Shown here in pieces: positions 61,762-64,000 of a stretch of DNA of 64,000 nt. Positions within the stretch are counted from its first letter, which is position 1. Every line of letters begins with the position of its first letter. This DNA comes from a bacterium (GTDB lineage Bacteria; Electryoneota; Electryoneia; Electryoneales; Electryoneaceae), in NCBI GenBank assembly GCA_020444265.1, contig JAHLLH010000003.1, forward strand, positions 372,001 to 436,000, in the 5' to 3' direction. The position numbers and the translations under genes were made by a program. Below the pieces are notes generated by a model, which did not search any database, was not told the origin of the DNA, and saw nothing but the letters and a program-made list of their open reading frames with translations.

Positions 61762-62714
61762 GGCTGCCTCCTGAATCCGTGGATTCCTGCAATCTCAGGC
61801 TTTGAGAGGGCAATTCCCGGATCATAAGGAGGGTGGGTCAGTGCCAATCCGGGTGGCGACATCACTTCATACAGCTTGGAATCGTCCTCGTACGTGGTCA
61901 GCAGTTCGTAGTAGACTTCGACCAGGGGCAATTCCGGAAGGTAATTCCAAATGATCTGTAGGTTGAACGGATCCTCACGCTCCTCGGTTTGCCAAGCAAT
62001 TTCTTGAGTCTCCACTTCATACACCATGATCGCATTTCCAGTGCTCCAGCCGTATCCATCCACTGCATGAAGCAGGATCATTTCCAGACCAGGATCGTCA
62101 TCGGCATCGAATTGGCTCAGGCTGTTGATCGTCCAACCTGGTTCAATTTCCACATGCTGCCAGATCGGAAACTCGCCGCTTATATCGTTCAGTTTGTAAA
62201 GGTCAACGGAGAGGTCGTCCTCCGCATCCCGATAGCTGACTCCCCAGCAGGTTTCCGCTTCATTGAGACCGATAGAATCCCACAAGCTGATGCGCCCAAG
62301 GAATTCGTCAAAACCATCAGCATGGGTGAATTCAAACAGGTTTTCGCCGGTTTGGAGATCCGTGATGTAATAATCATACAGGTAGGGATGTTGGTAGGTG
62401 ATTGGATGGGACCAGACGATTTCGATACCCGCATCTATATCGAACGAATGGTTTGTGACAAATTTAATCTGGTCACCGTCCTCCAACTCGATTGTGCCAA
62501 GATTGTCTACGTCGGGAAAGGTGTACAACGTGTGATTCTGACCTGATTTCTGAATGATCAGTTCTTGCTCATCCAGATAAAAATGATACTGATCTGCGAT
62601 TTCGTCCCACTGCCTGAGATCCACAGTCTGGACGAGTGTGGGCGGGAATTGTGCGATTGCGGGGTATGCAGAGATGAGGAACAGGCATACAATACCTGCA
62701 AGGAGAGATTTCAT
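61746..62714 (-). CDS. Secreted hypothetical protein
   Basis: A 322-residue protein with signal peptide (LLAGIVCLFLISAYPAIAQ). The body has repeated short strand-turn units with acidic tips, for example LSQFDADDDPGLEMILLHAVDG, which recalls FG-GAP/VCBS-type beta-propeller blades binding calcium; this is tentative. It lacks a type IX sorting domain although its downstream partner has one. AGGAGG lies 5 bases before the ATG at 62714, which is preferred to 62741. Confidence 0.65.
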   Translation of the reverse strand: MKSLLAGIVCLFLISAYPAIAQFPPTLVQTVDLRQWDEIADQYHFYLDEQELIIQKSGQNHTLYTFPDVDNLGTIELEDGDQIKFVTNHSFDIDAGIEIVWSHPITYQHPYLYDYYITDLQTGENLFEFTHADGFDEFLGRISLWDSIGLNEAETCWGVSYRDAEDDLSVDLYKLNDISGEFPIWQHVEIEPGWTINSLSQFDADDDPGLEMILLHAVDGYGWSTGNAIMVYEVETQEIAWQTEEREDPFNLQIIWNYLPELPLVEVYYELLTTYEDDSKLYEVMSPPGLALTHPPYDPGIALSKPEIAGIHGFRRQPCDAN

Positions 62715-62791
62715 ATTCGCCTCCTGTGCTGATTCGTACATCTATCAATATGGATGATGTCCGCATTTTGGCGAACGATCACCCGGGGATG

Positions 62792-64000
62792 TCAATTCGA
62801 TGCAATCAATTCCATGGCCACCAGCGCAGCGTCAATGGTGTGGTCGATCACCCGGTTGCTATGGGCTGTTGAGAGGAACCACGATTCATAACTGCTTGGG
62901 GGGAGATGGATGCCCTGCGCGAGCAGGGAGTGGAAGAACGTCGCGAACCGGTTGTGATCGGCTTTACGAGCATCCTCATAGTTGCGGACTGGTTCATCGC
63001 GGAAAAAGAGGGTTAGCATGGAGCCGACTCGTTGTACGGTTGCCGGGATGTGGTATTCGCTGGCAGCTTCAACCAACCCTTCTTCAAGACGTGCGCCCAA
63101 CGATTCAAGAACCTTGTATTTCTTGTCATCAAGCAGAGCCAACGTCGCAGCGCCTGCTGCCATCGCGAGGGGGTTGCCGGAAAGTGTGCCCGCCTGGTAA
63201 ACCGGTCCTTGCGGGGCAATCATGGACATCAATTCTTCGCTGCCGCCAAAGGCGCCTACAGGAAGCCCGCCGCCGATGATCTTGCCGAAGGTGGTGAGGT
63301 CGGGACGAATTCCGTACAATTCCTGTGCGCCACCTTTGTGGACACGGAACCCGGTCATCACCTCGTCAAAGATCAGCAAAGCGTCATGGTCGTAGCATAG
63401 CGATCTCAATCCGGCGAGAAACCCTTCAGCCGGAGGAATAACCCCCATGTTCCCGGCAACCGGTTCCACAATCACCGCCGCGATTTTTCCCGTCTGCTTC
63501 TCCAGAATTGCCTTGACCGAGTCGAGATCGTTGTAGGTCGCGACAAACGTATCCTTTGCCGCTCCTTTGGTAACCCCGGGGCTGTCTGGAAGGCCAAGGG
63601 TCGCGACCCCTGACCCAGCATGGATGAGGAATGGGTCCGCATGACCGTGGTAGCATCCTGCGAACTTGATGATCCCATCGCGCTTCTTTGCAGCTCGTGC
63701 GAGACGGATCGCACTCATGGTCGCTTCGGTTCCTGAATTGACAAAACGCAGCTTCTCTAAGGAGGGTACTCTTTTCAGGATCATCTCAGCGAGGGAAATT
63801 TCAGTTGGGTTGGGTGTGCCGAAGCTGGTCCCGCGTTTTGCAGCATCAATAACAGCGGCGGTAACCGAGGTGTGCGCGTGCCCAAGAATCATCGGACCCC
63901 AGGATCCGATGTAATCGAGGTATTCCCGTCCATCAGCATCACTCAGACGACAACCTGATGCTGAAAGGATAAAGGGAGGGGTTCCGCTGACGGAACGGAA
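62792..64000 (-). CDS. hemL: Glutamate-1-semialdehyde 2,1-aminomutase (5' truncated)
   Basis: The frame runs off the window edge; 402 residues are visible and about 30 N-terminal ones are missing. FRSVSGTPPFILSASG begins the visible part, then YIGSWGPMILGHAH, SGTEATMSAIRLARA, CYHGHADPFL, LIFDEVMTGFRVHKGGAQ and the PLP lysine in LTTFGKIIGGGLPVGAFGG, all diagnostic of GSA aminomutase. It makes 5-aminolevulinate in the C5 pathway of heme synthesis, so the cell makes tetrapyrroles from glutamate; this fits the nearby cytochrome c assembly operon. Confidence 0.95.
   Translation of the reverse strand, partial: FRSVSGTPPFILSASGCRLSDADGREYLDYIGSWGPMILGHAHTSVTAAVIDAAKRGTSFGTPNPTEISLAEMILKRVPSLEKLRFVNSGTEATMSAIRLARAAKKRDGIIKFAGCYHGHADPFLIHAGSGVATLGLPDSPGVTKGAAKDTFVATYNDLDSVKAILEKQTGKIAAVIVEPVAGNMGVIPPAEGFLAGLRSLCYDHDALLIFDEVMTGFRVHKGGAQELYGIRPDLTTFGKIIGGGLPVGAFGGSEELMSMIAPQGPVYQAGTLSGNPLAMAAGAATLALLDDKKYKVLESLGARLEEGLVEAASEYHIPATVQRVGSMLTLFFRDEPVRNYEDARKADHNRFATFFHSLLAQGIHLPPSSYESWFLSTAHSNRVIDHTIDAALVAMELIASN

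Noticed and set aside
1-64000. CRISPR arrays, tRNA/rRNA genes, integrases and transposases
   Set aside because: Reading both strands I found no regularly spaced repeats, cloverleaf-like sequence or mobility gene; a covariance-model scan would be needed to exclude small RNAs.

Overview
The window looks like chromosomal DNA from a Gram-negative member of the FCB group (Bacteroidetes/Chlorobi and allied candidate phyla such as Marinimicrobia, KSB1 or Calditrichota). Three secreted proteins end in a type IX (Por) sorting domain with the YPNPFN hallmark, there are two TonB-dependent receptors with carboxypeptidase-like N-terminal domains, an Omp85-type barrel, and a ResB/CcsA cytochrome c assembly operon. 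The bulk sequence looks moderately GC-rich, but three stretches are clearly AT-rich. The exact phylum cannot be fixed from this window.

Layout. 1-3.8 kb: the end of an Omp85-like outer-membrane protein, a diaminopropionate ammonia-lyase-like PLP enzyme, a GT-C membrane glycosyltransferase, and a stranded copy of the 3' end of the PLP gene. 3.8-6.5 kb: AT-rich island with a Ser/Thr kinase coupled to a helical-repeat protein. 6.5-10 kb: a helicase-exonuclease fusion resembling MrfA+MrfB, then TrmO. 10.1-12.9 kb: a second AT-rich island with two membrane proteins. 12.9-15.8 kb: MmgE/PrpD, small hypotheticals and a CheY-like receiver. 15.9-25.3 kb: a surface-glycan locus (asparagine synthetase, Zn-finger methyltransferase, GT9, two GT4, flippase, GT2). 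25.3-34.1 kb: HEAT-like protein, HpnE-like oxidoreductase, EtfBA, a type IX cargo protein, a TonB receptor, and two methyltransferases.

34.3-41.5 kb: PhoB/PhoR followed by a TonB receptor and a beta-helix lipoprotein. A three-repeat Pho-box-like site lies between phoR and the receptor, so this looks like a phosphate-starvation uptake locus. 41.6-45.1 kb: nitroreductase, CDF metal exporter, sulfotransferase, TauE/SafE exporter. 45.2-48.3 kb: an arsenic operon arsR-arsM-arsC-acr3 with a readable promoter/operator; acr3 is bracketed by two identical GTAG-headed palindromic repeats. 48.5-56.9 kb: four secreted proteins, including a tandem pair of a family I do not recognise and a 1386-residue type IX cargo protein; most of the first part is AT-rich. 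56.9-60.2 kb: ResB, a small anchored protein and CcsA, all translationally coupled. 60.6-64 kb: two more secreted proteins and the 3' part of hemL.

The best candidates for something undescribed are the kinase/helical-repeat operon, the AT-rich membrane-protein pair, the tandem secreted family next to a transglutaminase-like protein, and the GTAG palindromes around acr3. No tRNA, rRNA, CRISPR array, integrase or transposase was seen.
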